From contig NZ_JAUSRF010000024.1 in assembly GCF_030811685.1 (NCBI RefSeq), forward strand, positions 1-64,000: a stretch of 64,000 nucleotides of DNA, given 5' to 3'. The notes under the pieces were generated by a model, which saw only the letters and a program-made list of their open reading frames with translations, had not been told where the DNA came from and did no database searches. Within the stretch, counting starts at the first letter, position 1, and the number at the start of each line of letters is the position of its first letter. Both the position numbers and the translations under genes were made by a program. Of the stretch, positions 23,894-32,287 are shown piece after piece. The DNA comes from Neorhizobium huautlense (lineage in GTDB: Bacteria > Pseudomonadota > Alphaproteobacteria > Rhizobiales > Rhizobiaceae).

Positions 23894-25073
23894 CGGCAAA
23901 CCACCGGGTGATGAAGTCGCCATAGATGCGGGTCAGCGTTTCGAGATCGGCCACCGCCACGCGTTCATCCACCATATGCATGGTCTGGCCGACAAGGCCG
24001 AATTCCACCACCGGGCAATAATCCTTGATGAAACGGGCATCGGAGGTGCCGCCGGTCGTGGAAAGTTTTGGTTCCTTGCCGGTGATGTCCTTCACGGACG
24101 CAGTCAGCGAGCCGATCAGCGCATCGTTACGGGTCAGGAAAACGTGGCTGGGACGGTCTGCCCAGGTCATCTCGTAGCGTGTGCTGTCACGGCCGGGGCG
24201 CAGCGGATTTGTGGCTGCGGCGGCATCCAGTCGACGCAGGATTTCGGCCTTCACCGTATCGGCGGTCCAGGTATCGTTGAAGCGGATGTTGAAGGCAAAC
24301 GTCGCCTTCTCCGGTACAACATTGGTGGCCGGATTGCCGACATCGAGCGTCGTCACTTCCAGATTTGAGGCCGGGAATTCCGGCGTGCCGGTATCGAATG
24401 GCGGGTCCATCAGCGATGAGGCCAGGGACAGCGCACCACGCACGGCATTGTCGGCCAGATGCGGATAGGCGGCATGGCCCTGAACACCGTGAACGACCAC
24501 CTTGCCGGAGACGGAGCCGCGGCGACCGATCTTGATCATGTCGCCGAGCACGTCCGGATTGGTCGGTTCGCCGACAAGGCAGGCATCCCAGCGCTCGCCC
24601 TTTTCGGCGGCCCATTTCAGCAGTTTTGTCGTGCCGTTAACGGCCGGGCCTTCCTCGTCGCCGGTGATCAGGAAGGAGATCGATCCCTTCGGCGCACCGT
24701 GCTGTTCGATGTGGCGGGCGACGGCTGCGACAAAGCAGGCAATACCGCCCTTCATGTCGACAGCACCGCGGCCAAACAATTCACCATCGGCGATCTCGGC
24801 GGCAAAAGGCGGATGGCTCCACGATGCTTCATCGCCGGGCGGTACGACGTCGGTATGCCCGGCAAACATCAGGTGCGGCCCGTCTGTGCCGATGCGGGCG
24901 TAAAGATTTTCGATGTCCGGCATGCCCGGTTCGCTTGCCACCATGCGCTCGACGGTGAAACCGAGCGGCTTGAGCATGGTTTCGAGGCCGGTCAATGCGC
25001 CGCCTTCCGCCGGAGTGACGGAAGGGCAACGGATCAGCGCCTGCAGGTTTGCGACCGGATCTGCAACGGACAT
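23877..25073 (-). CDS. dapE: Succinyl-diaminopimelate desuccinylase
   Basis: Hydrolyses N-succinyl-LL-2,6-diaminopimelate in lysine and peptidoglycan precursor synthesis. A 398-residue M20-family zinc enzyme with FAGHTDVVPPGD (zinc and catalytic residues) and ITGDEEGPAVNGT (catalytic Glu pair) and a dimerisation lid between. It lies 26 bases downstream of dapD on the same strand. Confidence 0.96.
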   Translation of the reverse strand: MSVADPVANLQALIRCPSVTPAEGGALTGLETMLKPLGFTVERMVASEPGMPDIENLYARIGTDGPHLMFAGHTDVVPPGDEASWSHPPFAAEIADGELFGRGAVDMKGGIACFVAAVARHIEQHGAPKGSISFLITGDEEGPAVNGTTKLLKWAAEKGERWDACLVGEPTNPDVLGDMIKIGRRGSVSGKVVVHGVQGHAAYPHLADNAVRGALSLASSLMDPPFDTGTPEFPASNLEVTTLDVGNPATNVVPEKATFAFNIRFNDTWTADTVKAEILRRLDAAAATNPLRPGRDSTRYEMTWADRPSHVFLTRNDALIGSLTASVKDITGKEPKLSTTGGTSDARFIKDYCPVVEFGLVGQTMHMVDERVAVADLETLTRIYGDFITRWFADAVIR

Positions 25074-25099
25074 CGGATAGGTCCTCGGTATGGCTGGGA

Positions 25100-25960
25100 T
25101 CAGTCGCGCAGCAGTTCGTTGATGCCGGTCTTCGAACGGGTCTTTTCATCAACCGTCTTGACGATCACGGCGCAATAGAGATGCGGTGCGGCCAGACCAT
25201 TCGGCATGGTGGCATTGCCCGACGGCATCGAGCCGGCCACGACAACCGAGTAAGGCGGCACTTCGCCGTAGAAAACTTCGCCGGTGGCGCGGTTGACGAT
25301 TTTTGTCGACTTGCCGATGTAGACGCCCATGCCGAGAACGGAACCTTCGCGGATGATGCAGCCTTCGACGACTTCCGAACGGGCGCCGATGAAGCAATTG
25401 TCCTCGATGATGGTCGGGCCGGCCTGCATGGGCTCCAGAACGCCGCCAATGCCGACGCCGCCGGAAAGATGCACGTTCTTGCCGATCTGCGCGCAGGAGC
25501 CGACGGTGGCCCAGGTATCGACCATGGTGCCTTCATCGACATAGGCGCCGAGATTGACGAAGGACGGCATCAGCACGACGTTCTTGGCGACATAAGCCGA
25601 GCGGCGCACGACGGCATTCGGCACGGCGCGGAAACCCGCTGCGCGGAATTCGCTTTCGCCCCAGTTTTCGAACTTGGACGGAACCTTGTCCCACCATGTG
25701 GAATTGCCCGGACCGTTCTTGACGACTTCCATGTCGTTGAGGCGGAACGAGAGAAGGACTGCCTTCTTGAGCCACTGGTTGACGGTCCAGTTGCCATCTT
25801 CGCCACGAACCGCAACGCGAGCCTTGCCGCTGTCGAGCAGGTCCAGCGAGGTCTCGACCGCATCGCGCACTTCACCTTTGGTCGACACGTTGACACTGTC
25901 GCGGTTGTCGAAGGCGGTCTCGATTATCTTTTCGAGGGCGGCGAAGTCGAAGCTGCTCAT
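25100..25960 (-). CDS. dapD: Tetrahydrodipicolinate N-succinyltransferase
   Basis: Transfers succinyl from succinyl-CoA to tetrahydrodipicolinate. The 286-residue protein has a helical N-terminal domain, then a left-handed beta-helix built of hexapeptide repeats (about 110-240), seen in phrases such as NVHLSGGVGIGGVLEP and EGCIIREGSVLGMGVYIG. An AAGGA site precedes the ATG at 25960. It heads the reverse dapD-dapE operon and diverges from the LOG-family gene. Confidence 0.96.
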   Translation of the reverse strand: MSSFDFAALEKIIETAFDNRDSVNVSTKGEVRDAVETSLDLLDSGKARVAVRGEDGNWTVNQWLKKAVLLSFRLNDMEVVKNGPGNSTWWDKVPSKFENWGESEFRAAGFRAVPNAVVRRSAYVAKNVVLMPSFVNLGAYVDEGTMVDTWATVGSCAQIGKNVHLSGGVGIGGVLEPMQAGPTIIEDNCFIGARSEVVEGCIIREGSVLGMGVYIGKSTKIVNRATGEVFYGEVPPYSVVVAGSMPSGNATMPNGLAAPHLYCAVIVKTVDEKTRSKTGINELLRD

Positions 25961-26101
25961 GGGGAATCCTTAAACGTCAAGCGATACCGTCCACCCGATA
26001 TCGTGAAGAGGGAAATGGCCTTGCCGTCTGGCAAAAACATGGGCTTTGGTCTAAGCGACCACCGATCAGGCGTCAATGCGATTTGGTACTGAGGGAATGG
26101 A

Positions 26102-26962
26102 ATGACAAAGACTGAAAACGAAGCCGCACGGCGTGCGGACGGTTCATGGGATCCCCTGAAAGATAGCGGAACAGACAGGCGCAAGGCGCAGGCCGTTCCC
26201 AAAACCCCGCAGACCTTGTCACCTTCCTACCGCCTTGCCTATGCCGACGAGGATTTTCTCTGCAGCGAGGAACTGAGGCCGGTGCGCCTGCAGCTCGAGC
26301 TTCTGAAGGTCGAACTGTCGCTGAAGGAAATGGGCATCAAGTCCACGGTCGTTCTGTTCGGCGGTGCCCGCATCCCGGCCCCGGGTGTCGAACCGTGGGC
26401 GGCGCGCAACGAAACGCAGCGCAAGAACCTCACGGCGGCCTCGGTCTATTACGAGGAAGCCCGCAAGTTCGCGGCCCTTTGCGCGCAGCAGTCACGGCTT
26501 GACGATTTCAAGGAATATGTGGTGGTGACGGGCGGGGGGCCGGGCGTGATGGAGGCCGGCAATCGCGGCGCTTCCGAAGTGGGTGCGCCGACCATCGGCC
26601 TCAATATCGTGCTGCCGCACGAACAGGCGCCGAACAGCTACGTGACGCCGGAACTGAGCTTCAATTTCCACTATTTTGCCATCCGCAAGATGCATTTTCT
26701 GACGCGTGCAAAGGCGGTCGTGGTGTTCCCGGGCGGTTTTGGCACGCTGGACGAAATGTTCGAGGCGCTGACGCTGATCCAGACCAAGCGCATGGAGCCA
26801 ATCCCGATCATTCTGTTTTCGGAAAAATTCTGGCGCGGCATCATCGATTTCGGCGCGCTTGCCGATTTCGGCACGATCGCACCGGAAGACCTGTCGCTGT
26901 TCAATTTCGTTGAAACGGCGGAAGATGCGTGGAAGGTTGTTTCGGAATTTTACGGGCTATAA
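26102..26962 (+). CDS. LOG-family protein (TIGR00730 type, possible cytokinin-activating phosphoribohydrolase)
   Basis: A 286-residue Rossmann-fold protein with GGGPGVMEAGNRGA and the PGGFGTLDEMFEALT signature (PGGxGTxxE). LOG enzymes release the base from nucleoside 5'-monophosphates and can produce free cytokinin; related proteins act as nucleotidases. It is longer than plant-type LOGs (about 200 residues), with an N-terminal extension of about 80 residues, so the substrate is uncertain. The gene diverges from dapD and ends at a strong terminator. Confidence 0.85.
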   Translation: MTKTENEAARRADGSWDPLKDSGTDRRKAQAVPKTPQTLSPSYRLAYADEDFLCSEELRPVRLQLELLKVELSLKEMGIKSTVVLFGGARIPAPGVEPWAARNETQRKNLTAASVYYEEARKFAALCAQQSRLDDFKEYVVVTGGGPGVMEAGNRGASEVGAPTIGLNIVLPHEQAPNSYVTPELSFNFHYFAIRKMHFLTRAKAVVVFPGGFGTLDEMFEALTLIQTKRMEPIPIILFSEKFWRGIIDFGALADFGTIAPEDLSLFNFVETAEDAWKVVSEFYGL

Positions 26963-26974
26963 GCCGGACATAAA

Positions 26975-27006
26975 GAACCCGCCCCACGGGGAATTGGGGC
27001 GGGTTC
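26975..27006. terminator. Strong bidirectional terminator
   Basis: An 11-bp perfect stem GAACCCGCCCC (26975-26985) / GGGGCGGGTTC (26996-27006) lies between the convergent LOG-family and EF-hand genes. No long T-run is present on either side. Confidence 0.8.
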
Positions 27007-27025
27007 TGCAACGCTCTGCCGGAAA

Positions 27026-27643
27026 TTAGAGGGGGCGGTCCGGCAGGTCGTCGATGCTGATGGCACCATCCTTGTTGGTATCCATGAAGGCGAAGAATTT
27101 TTCCGTGGCGGCCGTGGCTTCGGCCTTGCTCACCTGACCGTTTTCGTCCGTATCTGCCATGCGGATCAGGCGCATCATGGGACCACCTTTCGCATGGCGG
27201 CCAGGACCCTTGGCTTGGTGGCGTTTGCCTTCCTTGCCTTCGGCACGTTCGTGTTTCGGACCATCGCTGTCCTTGGCGCCATCCTTGGCGGCTTCCTCAC
27301 GCTCGGGGCGCGGATGATCCTTGCGAAAAGCTTCCATGGCGGCCTTGCGGTAGGCGCGGAATTCGCCCGGTGTCAGCGAGCCGTCCTTGTCGGCATCGAT
27401 CTCGGTAAACTTCTTTTCCACGAAAGCAGTCAATTCCGCCTTGGTCACCTTGCCGTCCTTGTCGGCATCAGCGTTTTTCAGGAGGTAGATGAAGGCGCGT
27501 TCCTTCATCATCGGGCCGCCCATCTCATGGCGCGGTCCATGACCTTTCGGGCCGCGATCGCCCGGAGCCGCAAAGCTCGGCACGGTGGTGCCGAACACAA
27601 AAGCGGCTCCAAGGGCAGCAAGTGCGATCTTCTTGGCGTTCAT
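27026..27643 (-). CDS. Secreted EF-hand protein with four calcium loops
   Basis: From the ATG at 27643 the protein has 205 residues, with a signal peptide of about 26 (AAFVFGTTVPSFA). Four EF-hand loops are visible: DADKDGKVTKAE, DADKDGSLTPGE, DTDENGQVSKAE and DTNKDGAISIDD, arranged as two pairs separated by a Lys/Glu/His-rich linker (about 90-140). The mature protein is predicted to bind calcium in the periplasm or outside the cell. No enzymatic domain is seen. It stands alone, flanked by terminators or intergenic DNA. Confidence 0.88.
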   Translation of the reverse strand: MNAKKIALAALGAAFVFGTTVPSFAAPGDRGPKGHGPRHEMGGPMMKERAFIYLLKNADADKDGKVTKAELTAFVEKKFTEIDADKDGSLTPGEFRAYRKAAMEAFRKDHPRPEREEAAKDGAKDSDGPKHERAEGKEGKRHQAKGPGRHAKGGPMMRLIRMADTDENGQVSKAEATAATEKFFAFMDTNKDGAISIDDLPDRPL

Positions 27644-27785
27644 GATGTTTCCTTCCTGATTGCTTGTTACAGCTTCAAGGTAAGGCCGTGGTCGGATCAG
27701 GACCACTTAAACATCGGTAAGGTGGATGAACTTTCGGTAAGGTGGCAAGGTGGCAAGGGGGGGGCGGATCGCAACCCGCCAGCCT

Positions 27786-28496
27786 TCACTTATGTTGAAG
27801 CGCCTGCAGGAAACCGGTGAGATCCTGCGTCAGGTAATCGATATGCACATCGTCGTCGCTGATCTTTTCCCAGCGCTCGATAACGATATCCGCCGTCACT
27901 TCCGGTGCCAGCAGGACGGTACGCATGCCCAGTGCCTTCGGTGCGATCAGGTTGCGTGGCAGGTCTTCGAACATGGCCGCATTCTTCGTGTCGACCTTGT
28001 TCAGCGCCGCGAACTTGTCATAGGTGGCGCTGGCCGGTTTCGGCAGGTAGTCGGCCGCGACGATATCAAAGATGTCGTCGAACTGGTCGAGAATGCCCAT
28101 GGCGCCGGCAGCCGCTTCCGCATGCGGAACCGTGCCGTTGGTCAGGATGAATTTGCGGCCCGGCAGTGCCTTGATGGCTTCGCCCAGATCCGGCTGTGGC
28201 TGCAGCAGCGAATAATCGATCGCATGCGCGCGTTCCAGAAAGGCGGCGGGATCGACGCTGTGATTGAGCATCAGGCCTTTCAGCGTCGTGCCGTGTTCGT
28301 GGTAATATTTTTTCTGAAGCAGTTTTGCTTCCGCCGGTTCCATCTGCAGCAGTTCCGCCACGAAGGCCGTCATGTTGGTATCGATCTGCGCGAACAGATT
28401 GATGTGATGCGGATAGAGCGTATTGTCGAGATCGAACACCCATTCGGTGACATGGGCGAAATCGGCGGCGTCGGGAAGTGTCTTCAGATGAGGCAT
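27786..28496 (-). CDS. HAD-family pyrimidine 5'-nucleotidase
   Basis: From the ATG at 28496 the protein has 236 residues. The first HAD motif is WVFDLDNTLYPH, the second ILTNGT, and later Asp/Lys motifs follow (YLPKPA, MFEDLPRN). This arrangement matches the SDT1-type pyrimidine 5'-nucleotidases, which dephosphorylate UMP/CMP or related nucleotides. The N-terminal 29 residues of the longer frame are rejected as they lie in the divergent promoter shared with ogt. It sits near argB in many rhizobia. Confidence 0.87.
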   Translation of the reverse strand: MPHLKTLPDAADFAHVTEWVFDLDNTLYPHHINLFAQIDTNMTAFVAELLQMEPAEAKLLQKKYYHEHGTTLKGLMLNHSVDPAAFLERAHAIDYSLLQPQPDLGEAIKALPGRKFILTNGTVPHAEAAAGAMGILDQFDDIFDIVAADYLPKPASATYDKFAALNKVDTKNAAMFEDLPRNLIAPKALGMRTVLLAPEVTADIVIERWEKISDDDVHIDYLTQDLTGFLQALQHK

Positions 28497-28558
28497 GGCG
28501 CGGTTATGCACTGCCGCTGAAATAAAGGCCAGCGCGAAAAGGTGGGAGAAGCGACGGG

Positions 28559-29098
28559 ATGGAAGAGATCGGCCTTTATGCAAAATGGTTCGAAACGCCG
28601 ATCGGCCTGATCCTCGCCGTCACCAGCGAAACGCATCTTTTCGCCGTCGAATTCTATGACGCGAAGACACGTGTCCACGCGATCTCGCGACTGGAGCGCA
28701 AGTTGAATGCCCGCATCGTTCCGGGCAGCAGTGAGGCGCTTGAGCAGTTTTCGGATGAATTCGCCGAGTATCTGGCCGGCAGAAGCTTCGATTTCCGCGT
28801 GCCGCTTCACTATGACGGCACGGAGTTCGAACGCCGTGTCTGGCAGGCTCTGCTGGACGTGCCGCTTGGGGAAACCTGTTCCTACGGCGATCTGGCCCGG
28901 GCGATCGGCGAGCCAACGGCGTTTCGGGCGGTGGCTCAGGCCAATAATGCCAACCGTATCCCGATCGTCATTCCCTGCCACCGCTGCATCGGGTCTGATG
29001 GCTCGCTGACCGGTTTTGGCGGCGGCTTGTGGCGCAAGAAATGGCTCCTGCGCCACGAAGGCGATATGCGGCCGGTGGGGCTGTTCGCCCTTTCCTGA
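28559..29098 (+). CDS. ogt: Methylated-DNA--protein-cysteine methyltransferase
   Basis: Repairs O6-alkylguanine by suicidal transfer to its active-site cysteine, seen in IVIPCHRCIGSDGSLTGFGGG, a complete family signature. The 179-residue protein lacks an Ada regulatory domain, so it is the constitutive Ogt type. It diverges from the nucleotidase gene 62 bases away and converges on argB with a 15-base gap. Confidence 0.93.
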   Translation: MEEIGLYAKWFETPIGLILAVTSETHLFAVEFYDAKTRVHAISRLERKLNARIVPGSSEALEQFSDEFAEYLAGRSFDFRVPLHYDGTEFERRVWQALLDVPLGETCSYGDLARAIGEPTAFRAVAQANNANRIPIVIPCHRCIGSDGSLTGFGGGLWRKKWLLRHEGDMRPVGLFALS

Positions 29099-29113
29099 CC
29101 GCTTGTTCTGCGA

Positions 29114-30001
29114 TCAGGGAACGATCAGCGTGCCGGCGCCATGCTCGGTGAAGATTTCGAGCAGCACGGAATGCGCGGTCTTGCCGTTGAGGATGACGAC
29201 ACCCTGAACGCCGGAGCGGATGGCATCGATGCAGGTTTCGACCTTGGGGATCATGCCGCCGGAAATCGTGCCGTCCTTGATCAGCGCCTGCGCCTGCGCG
29301 ACGGTCAGTTCCTTGATGAGGTTCTTGTCGCGGTCGAGCACGCCCGGAACGTCGGTGAGGAACAGAAGGCGGGTGGCATGCAGCGCACCGGCGATTGCAC
29401 CGGCAAACGTATCGGCATTGATGTTGTAGGTGGCGCCGTCACGGCCGGGAGCGACCGGTGCGATGACCGGGATCATTTCCGACTTGGCGAGCAGGTCGAG
29501 CAGGGTGCGGTCGACTTCGACCACTTCGCCGACAAAACCGAGATCGAGCACGCGCTCAATGTTGCTGTCGGGGTCGATCACGGTCTTCTTGGCCTTTTCG
29601 GCAAACACCATGTTGCCGTCCTTGCCGCACAGCCCGATCGCCCATTCGCCGGTCTGGTTGATCAGCGCGACGATTTCCTTGTTGATCGAACCGGCGAGAA
29701 CCATTTCGACGATCTCGACGGTCTTCGCATCGGTGACGCGCAGGCCGCCTTCGAATTTCGATTCGATGCCCATCTTCGACAGCATGGCGCCGATCTGCGG
29801 GCCGCCGCCGTGCACGACGATCGGGTTGACGCCGGACTGTTTCAGTAAGGCGATATCGGCAGCAAAAGCCTTGCCCAGCGCGTTGTCGCCCATGGCATGG
29901 CCGCCGTATTTCACGACGATCGTCTTGTTCTCGTATCGCTGCATGTAGGGCAAAGCCTGTGCAAGCAACTGAGCCTGGAGTTCGCTTTCGGAAGCCGTCA
30001 T
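29114..30001 (-). CDS. argB: Acetylglutamate kinase
   Basis: Catalyses the second step of arginine synthesis. From the ATG at 30001 the protein has 295 residues and starts MTASESELQAQLLAQALPYM, the rhizobial ArgB N-terminus; the 49-residue upstream frame is not coding. Signatures VVKYGGHAMGD and VVHGGGPQIGAML (phosphate-binding glycines) are intact. An N-terminal helix of the PII-regulated type is present, so feedback and PII control are plausible. It diverges from the ECF sigma gene. Confidence 0.96.
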   Translation of the reverse strand: MTASESELQAQLLAQALPYMQRYENKTIVVKYGGHAMGDNALGKAFAADIALLKQSGVNPIVVHGGGPQIGAMLSKMGIESKFEGGLRVTDAKTVEIVEMVLAGSINKEIVALINQTGEWAIGLCGKDGNMVFAEKAKKTVIDPDSNIERVLDLGFVGEVVEVDRTLLDLLAKSEMIPVIAPVAPGRDGATYNINADTFAGAIAGALHATRLLFLTDVPGVLDRDKNLIKELTVAQAQALIKDGTISGGMIPKVETCIDAIRSGVQGVVILNGKTAHSVLLEIFTEHGAGTLIVP

Positions 30002-30150
30002 GGAAAATTTCCCTACATGTGAAGTGCCGCCTTTTAACGCATGTTTTTGACGGTGAAAACAATTCCTGCGCAGATTTAGCGATTGGGTATATTGACATTG
30101 TGCGCCATTGGCCAACCTTTGCGGGATAGGGACGCAGAGGGGATGCAAGC

Positions 30151-30693
30151 ATGGCGGGTGAAGACCTCGCGACGATGATTTCGCGTGTCAGTCTTGGCGA
30201 CAGGGCGGCGTTTTCCGCGCTTTATAGTGCAACATCGCCGAAACTTTTTTCCGTCTGCCTTCGTATTCTCAAGGACAGAACCGATGCCGAAGATGCCCTG
30301 CAGGAAATCTTCGTCAAGATCTGGCACCGCGCAGATCGATATGCTGCAAGCGGCATCAATCCGCTCGGCTGGCTGACGGCGATTGCCCGCAATCATTCGA
30401 TCGACCTGTTGCGGGCACGCCGTCCGGTGGCCAGCAATATCGACGAGGAAGGGTGGGATATTGCCGACAGCGGTTCCAATCCCGAGCAGGCCGCCGTCCT
30501 GAAGGGCGAGGGCAAGCGCATTGACAGGTGCATGGAAGAGTTGGAATCTGACCGCGCAGGCGCCGTTCGCAGCGCCTATGTGGAGGGTTTGAGTTACCAG
30601 GAACTGGCAGACCGCCACGCCGTGCCGCTCAACACGATGCGCACCTGGCTGAGGCGGAGCCTATTGAAGCTGAGAGAGTGCTTGGACAGATGA
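30151..30693 (+). CDS. ECF RNA polymerase sigma factor
   Basis: A 180-residue ECF sigma factor. Region 2 is at about 20-90 (DAEDALQEIFVKIWHRADRY, GWLTAIARNHSIDLLR) and region 4 at about 125-178 (GLSYQELADRHAVPLNTMRT). A GAGGGG site precedes the ATG. The stop codon overlaps the start of the anti-sigma gene, and a fasciclin protein gene follows. By this context it resembles the SigK/RskA group rather than the general-stress EcfG group. Confidence 0.92.
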   Translation: MAGEDLATMISRVSLGDRAAFSALYSATSPKLFSVCLRILKDRTDAEDALQEIFVKIWHRADRYAASGINPLGWLTAIARNHSIDLLRARRPVASNIDEEGWDIADSGSNPEQAAVLKGEGKRIDRCMEELESDRAGAVRSAYVEGLSYQELADRHAVPLNTMRTWLRRSLLKLRECLDR

Positions 30694-31403
30694 CCACACC
30701 AGACCAGAGCGAAGGCGACAGGGCCCGCGACCAGGTGATTGCCGGGGAATATGTGCTCGGCGTGCTGTCGCTGGAAGAGCGACGCAATGTCGAGGCGCGC
30801 ATGTCGCGCGATACGACATTTGCAGCCATGGTTGGTCGCTGGTCGGAAAACCTGTCGAGCTTCAACGACGACTATGATCTCGCCAATCCACGTGCCGGCA
30901 TCTATCCCCGTATCGAGGCAAGGCTGTTCCCGAAACCGGCGAAAAGCGGTTTTGCCGGCGTCTGGAGTTCGGTGGCGCTGTGGCGCTCCATGACGGCATT
31001 GTCCGTCATCCTGCTGGCGGGCACGGTCGTATTGCAGAACGTACCGTTCGGTGGGCAGGCGCCGGGCGAGCCGCTGGTGGCGCAGATGTCGGGCGAAGGC
31101 AATGCCATCAGCCTCGTTGCCAGCTATCAGGCCGATAGCGGCCGTCTGTCGGTCACCCCGGTTGCTGCTGGGCCGAGCGATCAGAAATCGCTGGAGCTTT
31201 GGATGATCTCCGGAAACGACCCGGCCGTATCGCTGGGCGTGCTGCCGCAAAGCGGTGAGGGCGAAATCGAAATCCCCCAAGCGATGCGAAGCCGCATTGC
31301 GGCGGGCGTAACGCTCGCCGTCAGTCTCGAGCCATACGGTGGTTCTCCGACGGGTACGGCAACCGGACCGGTCATCGCCGCAGGCCAGACTCGCGCGCCG
31401 TGA
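30690..31403 (+). CDS. RskA-type membrane anti-sigma factor
   Basis: The ATG at 30690 overlaps the sigma-factor stop (ATGA), and an upstream GTG is less likely. The 237-residue protein has a cytoplasmic sigma-binding N-terminus (DQVIAGEYVLGVLSLEERR, about 10-60), one membrane helix (about 105-125, TALSVILLAGTVVLQ) and an extracytoplasmic anti-sigma-K domain (about 130-230, LELWMISGNDPAVSLGVLP). Such proteins release their sigma factor after regulated proteolysis. Confidence 0.88.
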   Translation: MTTPDQSEGDRARDQVIAGEYVLGVLSLEERRNVEARMSRDTTFAAMVGRWSENLSSFNDDYDLANPRAGIYPRIEARLFPKPAKSGFAGVWSSVALWRSMTALSVILLAGTVVLQNVPFGGQAPGEPLVAQMSGEGNAISLVASYQADSGRLSVTPVAAGPSDQKSLELWMISGNDPAVSLGVLPQSGEGEIEIPQAMRSRIAAGVTLAVSLEPYGGSPTGTATGPVIAAGQTRAP

Positions 31404-31431
31404 CATGTTAACCTGCCACTTACGCAGTTGA

Positions 31432-31462
31432 AAAATCCGGCGCGCAATCGTCGGATTTTTTT
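31432..31462 (+). terminator. Intrinsic terminator after the anti-sigma gene
   Basis: AAAATCCG (31432-31439) pairs with CGGATTTT (31452-31459), followed by more T residues. It lies 28 bases after the rskA stop and separates it from the fasciclin gene. Confidence 0.8.
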
Positions 31463-31484
31463 ATTTGAAATGCTCGTTTCGGCT

Positions 31485-31511
31485 GAAACTCTTTTCCTCA
31501 GGCAACCGTCT
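31485..31511 (+). promoter_or_regulatory. Candidate ECF-type promoter of the fasciclin gene
   Basis: GAAAC (31485-31489) and CGTCT (31507-31511) are 17 bases apart, the spacing and style of ECF promoters. A GTTCC...GGAAC inverted repeat follows at 31520-31537. No copy was recognised before the sigma gene, so autoregulation is not supported. Confidence 0.35.
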
Positions 31512-31594
31512 CTTCTTATGTTCCGAGGATGAGGAACCAGCGCTCCGGCAGCCCGCCGCGACCGCCGGATCAATTGTGGAAGAGGACTTCTGAA

Positions 31595-32149
31595 ATGTTG
31601 AAATCCGTTATTCGCGCGCTGGCGATTGTCGGCGTGGTGGCTGCTGCTGGCGTGGCGCAGGCCAAGAACCCGATGGTCGGCGGTGCCGCCATGTATGAAA
31701 ACAAGAACATCGTCGAAAACGCCGTCAACTCGAAGGATCACACCACGCTGGTTGCCGCCGTAAAGGCTGTCGGTCTGGTCGACACACTTTCGGGCAAGGG
31801 TCCCTTCACCGTCTTCGCACCGACGAACGAAGCCTTCGCAAAGCTGCCCAAGGGCACGGTCGACACTTTGCTGAAGCCGGAAAACAAGGCGCAGCTTACC
31901 AAGATCCTGACCTGCCATGTCGTTGCCGCCAATGCCATGTCCACGGCCATCGAAAAGATGATCAAGGACGACAAGGGCACACATGACGTCAAGACCGTCG
32001 GCGGCTGCGTTCTGAAGGCCAAGCAGTCCATGGGCAAGATCACGCTGACCGATGAAAACGGCGGCGTCGCCCATGTCACCATCGCCGACGTCAAGCAGTC
32101 GAACGGCGTCATTCACGTCATAGACGCTGTGCTTCTGCCGAAAATGTAA
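31595..32149 (+). CDS. Secreted fasciclin (FAS1) domain protein
   Basis: From the ATG at 31595 (AGAGGA site) the protein has 184 residues, with a signal peptide of about 23 residues (AIVGVVAAAGVAQA) and one FAS1 domain (about 40-182) with the H1 box FTVFAPTNEAF and the H2-like YVI...IHVIDAVLLP end. It resembles the S. meliloti Nex18 nutrient-deprivation protein and mycobacterial MPT70/83. FAS1 proteins mediate adhesion; a direct function here is unknown. It is likely a target of the adjacent sigma/anti-sigma pair. Confidence 0.9.
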   Translation: MLKSVIRALAIVGVVAAAGVAQAKNPMVGGAAMYENKNIVENAVNSKDHTTLVAAVKAVGLVDTLSGKGPFTVFAPTNEAFAKLPKGTVDTLLKPENKAQLTKILTCHVVAANAMSTAIEKMIKDDKGTHDVKTVGGCVLKAKQSMGKITLTDENGGVAHVTIADVKQSNGVIHVIDAVLLPKM

Positions 32150-32236
32150 CGAATAAGTCTGGCATGGCCGGAGCCGTGAGGCATTCCGGCCGTCCATCAG
32201 AATAACGGCCGCTTCTGCCCCGAACACGGCCGTTCG

Positions 32237-32287
32237 ACCGGCCTGACGGTGTCCCCTGCCGTCCCCACAGCAATCCGTCAGGCCGGT
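32237..32287. repeat. 13-bp perfect inverted repeat at the end of engB
   Basis: ACCGGCCTGACGG (32237-32249) is complementary to CCGTCAGGCCGGT (32275-32287), with a 25-base loop. The distal arm covers the last codons of engB. It lies between convergent genes, so it may act as a weak terminator or an mRNA 3'-end stabiliser; a T-run is missing. A second short stem (GGCCGGA / TCCGGCC) lies at 32166-32191. Confidence 0.5.
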
